Below, piece by piece: positions 12,901 through 25,508 of a DNA stretch of 64,000 nt. The first letter of the stretch is position 1. Each line of letters begins with the position of its first letter. The stretch lies in assembly GCA_036365515.1 (NCBI GenBank), contig CM070877.1:63804522-63868521 (forward strand). Reading direction: 5' to 3'. The stretch is from Torymus aiolomorphi. Taxonomy: Eukaryota; Arthropoda; Insecta; Hymenoptera; Torymidae. The notes below the pieces were generated by a model. That model saw nothing but the letters and a program-made list of their open reading frames with translations, was not told the DNA's origin and searched no databases. Made by a program: the position numbers and the translations under genes.

Positions 12901-15370
12901 CCCTGGGGGGGCTCTTCCGGAAAAGCTATTTCGTTCATAATTTTTTTCTAAGCATTTGGAAAGGTTATCTACAAGAAACCGTCGAAACATTTTTCCGAAC
13001 GACGTAATTGCGGCTCTGGGAATTGTTTTTCCCGTTTTCAACCATGTATATCGCCCTGGTGGGGCTTTTCCGGAAAAGCTATGTCGTTCATGATTTTTTT
13101 CTAAGCATGTGGAGACTTGTACTACAAAAAACCGTCTTAACATTTTTCCGAACGACTTAATTGCGGTTCTGGGAATTTTTTTTCATGTTTAAAACACAGT
13201 ATATCGCCCTGGGGGGGCTTTTCCGGAAAAACTATTTCGTTCATAATATTTTTCTAAGCATGTGAGGACCTGTTCTACACGAAACCGTCTTAACATTTTT
13301 CCGAACGACTTAATTACGGTTCTGGGAATTTTTTTTCATGTTTAAGACACAGTATATCGCCCTGGGGGGGGGGGCTTTTCCGGAAAAGCTATTTCGTTCA
13401 TAATTTTTTTCTAAGCATTTGGGAACGTTATCTACAAGAATAGGACAAAACATTTTTCCGAACGACGTAATTGCGGCTCAGGGAATTTTTTTTCATGTTT
13501 AAGACACAGTATATCGCCCTGAGGGGGCTTTTCCGGAAAAGCTATTTCGTTCATAATTTTTTTCTAAGCATTTGGGAACGTTATCTACAAAAAAACGTCG
13601 AAACATTTTTCCGCACAACGTAACTGCGGCACTGGGAAATTTTTTTTCCCGTTTTCAACACTGTATATCGCCCTGGGGGGCTCTTCCGGAAAAGCTACTT
13701 CGTTCATAATTTTTTTCTAAGCATTTGGAAAGGTTATGTACAAGAAACCGTCGAAACATTTTTCCGAACGACGTAATTGCGGCTCTGGGAATTTTTTTTT
13801 CCCCGTTTCCAACAATGTATATCGCCCTGGGGGGGCTTTTCCGGAAAAGCTATGTCGTTCATGATTTTTTTCAAAGCATGTGGGGTCCTGTTCTACACGA
13901 AACCGTCTTAACATTTTTCCGAACGACTTAATTGCGGTTCTGGGAATTTTTTTTCATGTTTAAGACACAGTATATCGCCCTGGAGGGGCTTTTCCGGAAA
14001 AGCTATTTCGTTCATAATTTTTTTCTAAGCATTTGAGGACTTGATCTACAAGAAACCATCCAAATATTTTTCCGATCCACGTAATTGCGGCTCTGGAAAT
14101 TTTTTTTCGTGTTTAAGACACAGTATATCGCCCTGAGGGGGCTTTTCCGGAAAAGCTATTTCGTTCATAATTTTTATCTAAGCAATTGAGGACTTCATCT
14201 ACAACAAACCATCCAAATATTTTCCCGAACGACGTAATTGCGGCTCTGGGAATTTTTTTTCGTGTTTACGACACAGTATATCGCCTTGGGGGGGCTTTTC
14301 CGGAATAGCTATTTCGTTCATGATTTTTTTCTAAGCATGTGGGGACTTGTTTTACAAGAAACCGTCTTAACATTTTTCCGAACGACTTAATTGCGGTTCT
14401 GGGAATTTTTTTCGTGTTTAAGACACAGTATATCGCCCTGGGGGGGTTTCCCGGAAAGCTATTTCGTTCATAATTTTTTTCTAAGCATTTGGAAACATTA
14501 TCTACAAGAATCAGTCAAAACATTTTTCCGAACGACTTAATTGCGGTTCTGGGAATTTTTTTTCGTGTTTAAGACACAGTATATCGCCCTGGGGGGGCTT
14601 TTCCGGAAAAGCAATTTCGTTCATAATTTCTTTCTAAGCATTTGGAAAGGTTATCTACAAGAAACCGTCGAAACATTTTTCTGCACGACGTAATTGCGGC
14701 TCTGGAAAGGACCCCGCACACAATGTATGGAATATAATCATTCCGTCAAATTGGATCAAACTTGGGGAAAAGATAGATCTTGAGGTCCTGAACAAAAGTT
14801 CTTATGGGCTAAACCCCCCAAAATTTGACCGAATGATTTTTTCCCATACATTGTGTGCGGGGTCCTTTTTTATGCCGTTTTCAACACTGTATATCGCCCT
14901 GGGGGGGCTCTTCCGGAAAAGCTATTTCGTTCATAATTTTGTTCTAAGCATTTGAGGACTTGATCTACAAGAAACCGTCTTAACATTTTTCCGAACGACT
15001 TAATTGCGGTTATGGGAATTTTTTTTTCATGTTTAAGACACAGTATATCGCCCTGGGGGGGGGGGCTTTTCCGGAAAAGCTATTTCGTTCATGATTTTTT
15101 TCTAAGCATTTGAGGACTTGATCTATAAGAAACCATCCAAACATTTTTCCGAACGACGTAATTGCGGCTCTGGGAATTTTTTTTCGTGTTTAAGACACAG
15201 TATATCGCCTTGGGCTTTTCCGGAAAAGCTATTCCGTTCATAGTTTTTTTCTAAGCATGTGGGAACCTGTTCTACAAAAAACCCTCTTAACATTTTTCCG
15301 AACGACGTAATTGCGACTCTGGGAATTTTTTTTCATGTTTAAGACACAGTATATCGCCCTGGGGGGGCTT
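6545..15370. repeat. Higher-order tandem duplication, unit about 4449 bp
   Basis: The sequence 6545-10910 recurs at about 10995-15360 with a steady offset of 4449 bp. Matching landmarks are the embedded elements at 8107/12557 and 10257/14706 and the variant monomers at 7916/12366, 8400/12850 and 9269/13717. Differences are few and include G-run length changes. Correspondence stops where 10925 and 15375 diverge. Parts of the same block also match 1-1800 (1 with 9983 and 14431) and 1800-3960 (offset 5683). Confidence 0.75.
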
Positions 15371-18300
15371 TTCCAGAAAAGCTATTTCGATCATAATTTT
15401 TTTCTAAGCATTCGAGGACTTGATCTACAAGAAACCATCCAAACATTTTTCCGAACGACGTAATTGGGACTCTAGGAATTTTTTTTCGTGTTTAAGACAC
15501 AGTATATCGCCTTGGGGGGGCTTTTCCGGAAAAGCTATTTCGTTCATGATTTTTTTCTAAGCATGTGGGGACTTTTTCTACAAGGAACTGTCTTAACATT
15601 TTTCCGAACGACTTAATTGCAATTCTGGGAATTTTTTTTCATGTTTAAGACACAGTATATCGCCCTGGGGGAGCTTTTCCGGAAAAGCCATTTCGTTCAT
15701 GATTTTTTTCTAAGCATGTGGGGACTTGGTCTACAAGACACCGTCAAAAAATTTTTCCGAACGACGTAATTGCGGCTCTGGGAATTTTTTTTCATGTTTA
15801 AGACACAGTATATCGCCCTGAGGGGGCTTTTCCGGAAAAGCTATTTCGTTCATAATTTTTTTCTAAGCATTTGGGAACGTTATCTACAAAAAAACGTCGA
15901 AACATTTTTCCGCACAACGTAACTGCGGCACTGGGAAATTTTTTTTCCCGTTTTCAACACTGTATATCGCCCTGGGGGGCTCTTCCGGAAAAGCTACTTC
16001 GTTCATAATTTTTTTCTAAGCATTTGGAAAGGTTATGTACAAGAAACCGTCGAAACATTTTTCCGAACGACGTAATTGCGGCTCTGGGAATTTTTTTTTC
16101 CCCGTTTTCAACAATGTATATCGCCCTGGGGGGGCTTTTCCGGAAAAGCTATGTCGTTCATGATTTTTTTCAAAGCATGTAGGGTCCTGTTCTACACGAA
16201 ACCGTCTTAACATTTTTCCGAACGACTTAATTGCGGTTCTGGGAATTTTTTTTCATGTTTAAGACACAGTATATCGCCCTGGGGGGGCTTTTCCGGAAAA
16301 GCTATTTCGTTCTTAATTTTTTTCTAAGCATTTGAGGACTTGATCTACAAGAAACCATCCAAATATTTTTCCGAACGACGTAATTGCGGCTCTGGGAATT
16401 TTTTTACGTGTTTACGACACAGTATATCGCCTTGGGGGGGATTTTCCGGTAAAGCTATTTCGGTCATAATTTTTTTCTAAGCATTTGAGGACTTGATCTA
16501 CAAGAAACCATCCAAACATTTTTCCGAACGACGTATTGCGGCTATGGGAATTTTTTTTCGTGTTCAAGACACTGTATATCGCCCTGGGGGGCTTTTCCGG
16601 AAAAGCTATTTCGTTCATAATTTTTTTCTAAGCATTTGGAAAGGTTATCTACAAGAAACCGTCGAAACATTTTTCTGAACGACGTAATTGCGGCTCTGGA
16701 AAGGACCCCGCACACAATGTATGGAAAATAATCATTCGGTCAAATTGGATCAAACTTGGGGAAAAGATAGATCTTGAGGTCCTGAACAAAAGTTCTCATG
16801 GGCAAAACCCCCCAAAATGTGACCGAATGATTTTTTTCCATACATTGTGTGCGCGGTCCTTTTTATCCCGTTTTCAGCACTGCATATCGCCCTGGGGGGC
16901 TTTTCCGGAAAAGCTATTTCGTTCATGATTTTTTCTAAGCAGGTGGGGACTTGTTCTACAAGAAACCGTGTTAACATTTTTCCGAACGACTTAATTGCGG
17001 CTCGGGGAAATTTTTTTTCCCGCTTTCAACACTGTATATCGCCCTGGGGGGGCTCTTCCGGAAAAGCTATTTCGTTCATAATTTTTTTCTAAGCATTTGG
17101 AAAGGTTATCTACAAGAAACCGTCGCAACATTTTTCCGAACGACGTAATTGCGGCTCTGGGAATTGTTTTTCCCGTTTTCAACAATGTATATCGCCCTGG
17201 GGGGGCTTTTCCGGAAAAGCTATGTCGTTCATGATTTTTTTCTAAGCATGTGGAGACTTGTTCTACAAAAAACCGTCTTAACATTTTTCCGAACGACTTA
17301 ATTGCGGTTCTGGGAATTTTTTTTCATGTTTAAGACACAGTATATCGCCCTGGGGGGGCTTTTCCGAAAAACTATTTCGTTCATAATATTTTTCTAAGCA
17401 TGTGAGGACCTGTTCTACACGAAACCGTCTTAACATTTTTCCGAACGACTTAATTACGGTTCTGGGAATTTTTTTTCATGTTTAAGACACAGTATATCGA
17501 CCTGGGGGGCGGCTTTTCCGGAAAAGCTATTTCGTTCATAATTTTTTTCTAAGCATTTGGGAACGTTATCTACAAGAATAGGACAAAACATTTTTCCGAA
17601 CGACGTAATTGCGGCTCTGGGAATTTTTTTTCATGTTTAAGACAAAGTATATCGCCCTGAGGGGGCTTATCCGGAAAAGCTATTTCGTTCATAATTTTTT
17701 TCTAAGCATTTGGGAACGTTATCTACAAAAAAACGTCGAAACATTTTTCCGCACAACGTAATTGCGGCTCTGGGAAATTTTTTTTCCCGTTTTCAACACT
17801 GTATATCGCCCTGGGGGGGCTCTTCCGGAAAAGCTACTTCGTTCATAATTTTTTTCTAAGCATTTGGAAAGGTTATGTACAAGAAACCGTCGATACATTT
17901 TTCCGAACGACGTAATTGCGGCTCTGGGAATTTTTTTTTCCCCGTTTTCAACAATGTATAACGCCCTGGGGGGGCTTTTCCGGAAAAGCTATGTCGTTCA
18001 TGATTTTTTTCAAAGCATGTGGGGTCCTGTTCTACACGAAACCGTCTGAACATTTTCCCGAACGACTTAATTACGGTTCTGGGAATTTTTTTTCATGTTT
18101 AAGACACAGTATATCGCCCTGGGGGGGCTTTTCCGGAAAAGCTATTTCGTTCATAATTTTTTTCTAAGCATTTGAGGACTTGATCTACAAGAAACCATCC
18201 AAATATTTTTCCGAACGACGTAATTGCGGCTCTGGGAATTTTTTTACGTGTTTACGACACAGTATATCGCCTTGGGGGGGCTTTTCCGGAATAGCTATTT

Positions 18301-21300
18301 CGTTCATGATTTTTTTCTAAGCATGTGGGGACTTGTTTTACAAGAAACCGTCTTAACATTTTTCCGAACGACTTAATTGCGGTTCTGGGAATTTTTTTCG
18401 TGTTTAAGACACAGTATATCGCCCTGGGGGGGGTTTCCCGGAAAGCTATTTCGTTCATAATTTTTTTCTAAGCATTTGGAAACATTATCTACAAGAATCA
18501 GTCAAAACATTTTTCCGAACGACTTAATTGCGGTTGTGGGAATTTTTTTTCGTGTTTAAGACACAGTATATCGCCCTGGGGGGGCTTTTCCGGAAAAGCT
18601 ATTTCGTTCATAATTTCTTTCTAAGCATTTGGAAAGGTTATCTACAAGAAACCGTCGAAACATTTTTCCGAACGACGTAATTGCGGCTCTGGAAAGGACC
18701 CCGCACACAATGTATGGAATATAATCATTCGGTGAAATTGGATCAAACTTGGGGAAAAGATAGGTCTTGAGGTCCTGAACAAAAGTTCTCATGGGCAAAA
18801 CCCCCCAAAATTTGACCGAATGATTTTTTCCCATACATTGTGTGCGGGGTCCTTTTTTATGCCGTTTTCAACACTGTAATCGCCCTGGGGGGGCTCTTCC
18901 GGAAAAGCTATTTCGTTCATAATTTTGTTCTAAGCATTTGAGGACTTGATCTACAAGAAACCGTCTTAACATTTTTCCGAACGACTTAATTGCGGTTATG
19001 GGAATTTTTTTTTCATGTTTAAGACACAGTATATCGCCCTGGGGGGGGGGCTTTCCCGGAAAAGCTATTTCGTTCATGATTTTTTTCTAAGCACTTGAGG
19101 ACTTGATCTATAAGAAACCATCCAAACATTTTTCCGAACGACGTAATTGCGGCTCTGGGAATTTTTTTTCGTGTTTAAGACACAGTATATCGCCTTGGGC
19201 TTTTCCGGAAAAGCTATTTCGTTCATAGTTTTTTTCTAAGCATGTGGGAACCTGTTCTACAAAAAAACCCTCTTAACATTTTTCCGAACGACGTAATTGC
19301 GACTCTGGGAATTTTTTTTCATGTTTAAGACACAGTATATCGCCCTGGGGGCGCTTTTCCAGAAAAGCTATTTCGATCATAATTTTTTTCTAAGCATTCG
19401 AGGACTTGATCTACAAGAAACCATCCAAACATTTTTCCGAACGACGTAATTGGGACGCTGGGAATTTTTTTTCGTGTTTAAGACACAGTATATCGCCTTG
19501 GGGGGGCTTTTCCGGAAAAGCTATTTCGTTCATGATTTTTTTCTAAGCATGTGGGGACTTTTTCTACAAGAATCGGTCTTAACATTTTTCCGAACGACTT
19601 AATTGCAATTCTGGGAATTTTTTTTCATGTTTAAGACACAGTATATCGCCCTGGGGGAGCTTTTCCGGAAAAGCCATTTCGTCCATGATTCTTTTCTAAC
19701 CATGTGGGGACTTGGTCTACAAGACACCGTCAAAACATTTTTCCGAACGACGTAATTGCGGCTCTGGGAATTTTTTTTCATGTTTAAGACACAGTATATC
19801 GCCCTGGGGAGGGGGCTTTTCCAGAAAAGCTATTTCGTTCATAATTTTTTTCTAAGCATTTGGAAAGGTTGTCTACAAGAAACCGTCGAAACATTTTTCC
19901 GAACAACGAAATTGCGGCTCTGGGAATTTTTTTACCCATTTTCAACACTGTATATCGCTCTGGGGGGGCTATTCTGGAAAAGCTATTTCGTTCATGATTT
20001 TTTTCTAAGCATGTGGGGACTTGGTCTTCCAGAATCCGTCAAAACATTTTTCCGAACGACGTAATTACGTCTCTGGAAATTTTTTTTCATGTTTAAGACA
20101 CAGTATATCGCCCTGGGCGGGCTTTTCCGGAAAAGCTATTTCATTCATAATTTTTTTCTAAGCATTTGAGGACTTGATCTTCAAGAAACCATCCAAAAAT
20201 TTTTCCGAACGACGGAATTGCGGCCCTGGGAATTTTTTTTCGTGTTTAAGCCACAGTATATCGCCTTGAGCTTTTCCGGAAAAGCTATTTCGTTCATAGT
20301 TTTTTTCTAAGCATGTGGGGACTTGTTCTACAAGAAACCGTCCTAACATTTTTCCGAACGACGTAATTGCGGCTCTGGGAATATTTTTTCGTGTTTAAGA
20401 TACAGTATATCGCCTTTGAGGGGGCTTTTCCGGAAAAGCTATTTCGTTCATGATTTTTTTCTAAGCATGTGGAGACTTTTTCCACAAGAAACTGTCTAAA
20501 CATTTTTCCGAACGACTTAATTGCGGTTCTGGGAATTTTTTTTCATGTTTAAGACACAGTATATCGCCCTGGGGGGGCTTCTCCGCAAAAGCTATTTCGT
20601 TGACAATTTGTTTCTAAGCATTTCGGAACGTTATCTACAAGAAACCGTCAAAACATTTTTCCGCACGACGTAATTGCGGCTCTGGGAATTTTTATTCCCC
20701 TTTTTCAACACTGTATATCGCTCTGGGGTGGCTCTTCCGGAAAAGCTATTTCGTTCATAATATTTTGCTAAGCATTTGGAAAGGTTATCTACAAGAAACC
20801 GTCGAAACATTTTTCCGAACGACGTAATTGCGGCTCTGGGAATTTTTTTTCATGTTTAAGACACAGTATATCGCCCTGGGGGGGATTTTCCGGAAAAGCT
20901 ATTTCGTTCATAATTTTTTTCTAAGCATTTGAGGACTTGATCTACAAGAAACCATCCAAACATTTTTCCGAACGACGTATTGCGGCTCTGGGAATTTTTT
21001 TTTCGTGTTTAAGACACTGTATATCGCCCTGGGGGGGCTTTTCCGGAAAAGCTATTTCGTTCATAATTTTTTTCTAAGCATTTGGAAAGGTTATCTACAA
21101 GAAACCGTCGAAACATTTTTCCGAACGACGTAATTGCGGCTCTGGAGATTTCCTTTCGTGCTTAAGACACAGTATATCGCATTGGGGGAGCTTTTCCGGA
21201 AAAGCCATTTCGTTCATGATTTTTTTCTAAGCATGTGGGGACTTGGTCTACAAGACACCGTCAAAACATTTTTCCAAACGACCTAATTGCGGCTCTGGGA

Positions 21301-22376
21301 ATTTTTTTTCCCGTTTTCCACACTGTATATCGCCCTGGGGAGGCTTTTCCGGAAAAGCTATTTCGTTCATAATTTTTTTCTAAGCATTTGGAAAGGTTAT
21401 CTACAAGAAACCGTCGAAACATTTTTCCGAACGACGTAATTGCGGCTCTGGAAAGGACCCCGCACACAATGTATGGAAAATAATCATTCGGTCAAATTGG
21501 ATCAAACTTGGGGAAAAGATAGATCTTGAGGTCCTGAACAAAAGCTCTCATGGGCAAAACCCCCCAAAATGTGACCGAATGATTTTTTTCCATACATTGG
21601 TGCGCGGTCCCTTTTATCCCGTTTTCAGCACTGCATATCGCCCTGGGGGGGCTCTTCCGGAAAAGCTATTTCGTTCATAATTTTTTTCTAAGCATTTGGA
21701 AAGGTTATCTACAAGAAACCGTCGAAACATTTTTCCGAACGACGTAATTGCGGCTCTGGGAATTTTTTTTCATGTTTAAGACACCGTATATCGCCCTGAG
21801 GGGGCTTTTCCGGAAAAGCTATTTCGTTCATAATTTTTTTCTAAGCATTTGGGAACGTTATCTACAAAAAAACGTCGAAACATTTTTCCGCACAACGTAA
21901 TTGCGGCTCTGGGAAATTTTTTTTCCCGTTTTCAACACTGTATATCGCCCTGGGGGGGCTCTTCCGGAAAAGCTACTTCGTTCATAATTTTTTTCTAAGC
22001 ATTTGGAAAGGTTATGTACAAGAAACCATCGAAACATTTTTCCGAACGACGTAATTGCGGCTCTAGGAATTTTTTTTTCCCCGTTTTCAACAATGTATAT
22101 CGCCCTGGGGGGGGCTTTTCCGGAAAAGCTATGTCGTTCATGATTTTTTTCAAAGCATGTGGGGTCCTGTTCTACACGAAACCGTCTTAACATTTTTCCG
22201 AACGACTTAATTGCGGTTCTGGGAATTTTTTTTCATGTTTAAGACACAGTATATCGCCCTGGGGGGGGCTTTTCCGGAAAAGCTATTTCGTTCATAATTT
22301 CTTTCTAAGCATTTGGAAAGGTTATCTACAAGAAACCGTCGAAACATTTTTCCGAACGACGTAATTGCGGCTCTGG

Positions 22377-22849
22377 AAAGGACCCCGCACACAATGTATG
22401 GAATATAATCATTCGGTCAAATTGGATCAAACTTGGGGAAAAGATAGATCTTGAGGTCCTGAACAAAAGTTCTCATGGGCAAAACCCCCCAAAATTTGAC
22501 CGAATGATTTTTTCCCATACATTGTGTGCGGGGTCCTTTTTTATACCGTTTTCAACACTGTATATCGCCCTGGGGGGGCTCTTCCGGAAAAGCTATTTCG
22601 TTCATAATTTTGTTCTAAGCATTTGAGGACTTGATCTGCAAGAAACCGTCAAAAAATTTTTCCGAACGACGTAATTGCGGCTCTGGAAAGGACCCCGCAC
22701 ACAATGTATGGAATATAATCATTCGGTCAAATTGGATCAAACTTGGGGAAAAGATAGATCTTGAGGTCCTGAACAAAAGTTCTCATGGGCAAAACCCCCC
22801 AAAATTTGACCGAATGATTTTTTCCCATACATTGTGTGCGGGGTCCTTT
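22377..22849. repeat. Local 310-bp duplication of monomer plus embedded element
   Basis: Two subtype B palindromic elements lie only 310 bp apart, start to start, with one monomer between them. Elsewhere copies are spaced by about 1.8-3.1 kb. The later block at 32819 matches this region but has only one copy, so this is a recent local duplication or a loss in the other block. Confidence 0.7.
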
Positions 22850-25508
22850 TTTATGCCGTTTTCAACACTGTATATCGCCCTGGGGGGGCTCTTCCGGAAA
22901 AGCTATTTCGTTCATAATTTTGTTCTAAGCATTTGAGGACTTGATCTACAAGAAACCGTCTTAACATTTTTCCGAACGACTTAATTGCGGTTATGGGAAT
23001 TTTTTTTTCATGTTTAAGACACAGTATATCGCCCTGGGGGGGGGGGCTTTTCCGGAAAAGCTATTTCGTTCATGATTTTTTTCTAAGCATTTGAGGACTT
23101 GATCTATAAGAAACCATCCAAACATTTTTCCGAACGACGTAATTGCGGCTCTGGGAATTTTTTTTCGTGTTTAAGACACAGTATATCGCCTTGGGCTTTT
23201 CCGGAAAAGCTATTTCGTTCATAGTTTTTTTCTAAGCATGTGGGAACCTGTTCTACAAAAAACCCTCTTAACATTTTTCCGAACGACGTAATTGCGACTC
23301 TGGGAATTTTTTTTCATGTTTAAGACACAGTATATCGCCCTGGGGGGGGCTTTTCCAGAAAAGCTATTTCGATCATAATTTTTTTCTAAGCATTCGAGGA
23401 CTTGATCTACAAGAAACCATCCAAACATTTTTCCGAACGACGTAATTGGGACTCTAGGAATTTTTTTTCGTGTTTAAGACACAGTATATCGCCCTGGGGG
23501 GGCTTTTCCGGAAAAGCTATTTCGTTCATGATTTTTTTCTAAGCATGTGGAGACTTTTTCTACAAGAAACTGTCTAAACATTTTTCCGAACGACTTAATT
23601 GCGGTTCTGGGAATTTTTTTTCATGTTTAAGACACAGTATATCGCCCTGGGGGGGCTTCTCCGCAAAAGCTATTTCGTTCACAATTTGTTTCTAAGCATT
23701 TGGGAACGTTATCTACAAGAAACCGTCAAAACATTTTTCCGCACGACGTAATTGCGGCTCTGGGAATTTTTATTCCCCTTTTTCAACACTGTATATCGCT
23801 CTGGGGTGGCTCTTCCGGAAAAGCTATTTCGTTCATAATATTTTGCTAAGCATTTGGAAAGGTTATCTACAAGAAACCGTCGAAACATTTTTCCGAACGA
23901 CGTAATTGCGGCTCTGGGAATTTTTCTTCATGATTAAGACACAGTATATCGCCCTGGGGGGGATTTTCCGGAAAAGCTATATCGTTCATAATTTTTTTCT
24001 AAGCATTTGAGGACTTGATCTACAAGAAACCATCCAAACATTTTTCCGAACGACGTATTGCGGCTCTGGGAATTTTTTTTCGTGTTTAAGACACTGTATA
24101 TCGCCCTGGGGGGCTTTTCCGGAAAAGCTATTTCGTTCATAATTTTTTTCTAAGCATTTGGAAAGGTTATCTACAAGAAACCGTCGAAACATTTTTCTGA
24201 ACGACGTAATTGCGGCTCTGGAAAGGACCCCGCACACAATGTATGGAAAATAATCATTCGGTCAAATTGGATCAAACTTGGGGAAAAGATAGATCTTGAG
24301 GTCTTGAACAAAAGTTCTCATGGGCAAAACCCCCCAAAATGTGACCGAATGATTTTTTTCCATACATTGTGTGCGCGGTCCTTTTTTATCCCGTTTTCAG
24401 CACTGCATATCGCCCTGGGGGGGCTTTTCCGGAAAAGCTATTTCGTTCATGATTTTTTTCTAAGCAGGTGGGGACTTGTTCTACAAGAAACCGTGTTAAC
24501 ATTTTTCCGAACGACTTAATTGCGGCTCGGGGAAATTTTTTTTCCCGCTTTCAACACTGTATATCGCCCTGGGGGGGCTCTTCCGGAAAAGCTATTTCGT
24601 TCATAATTTTTTTCTAAGCATTTGGAAAGGTTATCTACAAGAAACCGTCGCAACATTTTTCCGAACGACGTAATTGCGGCTCTGGGAATTGTTTTTCCCG
24701 TTTTCAACAATGTATATCGCCCTGGGGGGGCTTTTCCGGAAAAGCTATGTCGTTCATGATTTTTTTCTAAGCATGTGGAGACTTGTTCTACAAAAAACCG
24801 TCTTAACATTTTTCCGAACGACTTAATTGCGGTTCTGGGAATTTTTTTTCATGTTTAAGACACAGTATATCGCCCTGGGGGGGCTTTTCCGGAAAAACTA
24901 TTTCATTCATAATATTTTTCTAAGCATGTGAGGACCTGTTCTACACGAAACCGTCTTAACATTTTTCCGAACGACTTAATTACGGTTCTGGGAATTTTTT
25001 TTCATGTTTAAGACACAGTATATCGACCTGGGGGGCGGCTTTTCCGGAAAAGCTATTTCGTTCATAATTTTTTTCTAAGCATTTGGGAACGTTATCTACA
25101 AGAATAGGACAAAATATTTTTCCGAACGACGTAATTGCGGCTCTGGGAATTTTTTTTCATGTTTAAGACACAGTATATCGCCCTGAGGGGGCTTTTCCGG
25201 AAAAGCTATTTCGTTCATAATTTTTTTCTAAGCATTTGAGGACTTGATCTACAAGAAACCATCCAAATATTTTTCCGAACGACGTAATTGCGGCTCTGGG
25301 AATTTTTTTACGTGTTTACGACACAGTATATCGCCTTGGGGGGGCTTTTCCGGAATAGCTATTTCGTTCATGATTTTTTTCTAAGCATGTGGGGACTTGT
25401 TTTACAAGAAACCGTCTTAACATTTTTCCGAACGACTTAATTGCGGTTCTGGGAATTTTTTTTCGTGTTTAAGACACAGTATATCGCCCTGGGGGGGGTT
25501 TCCCGGAA

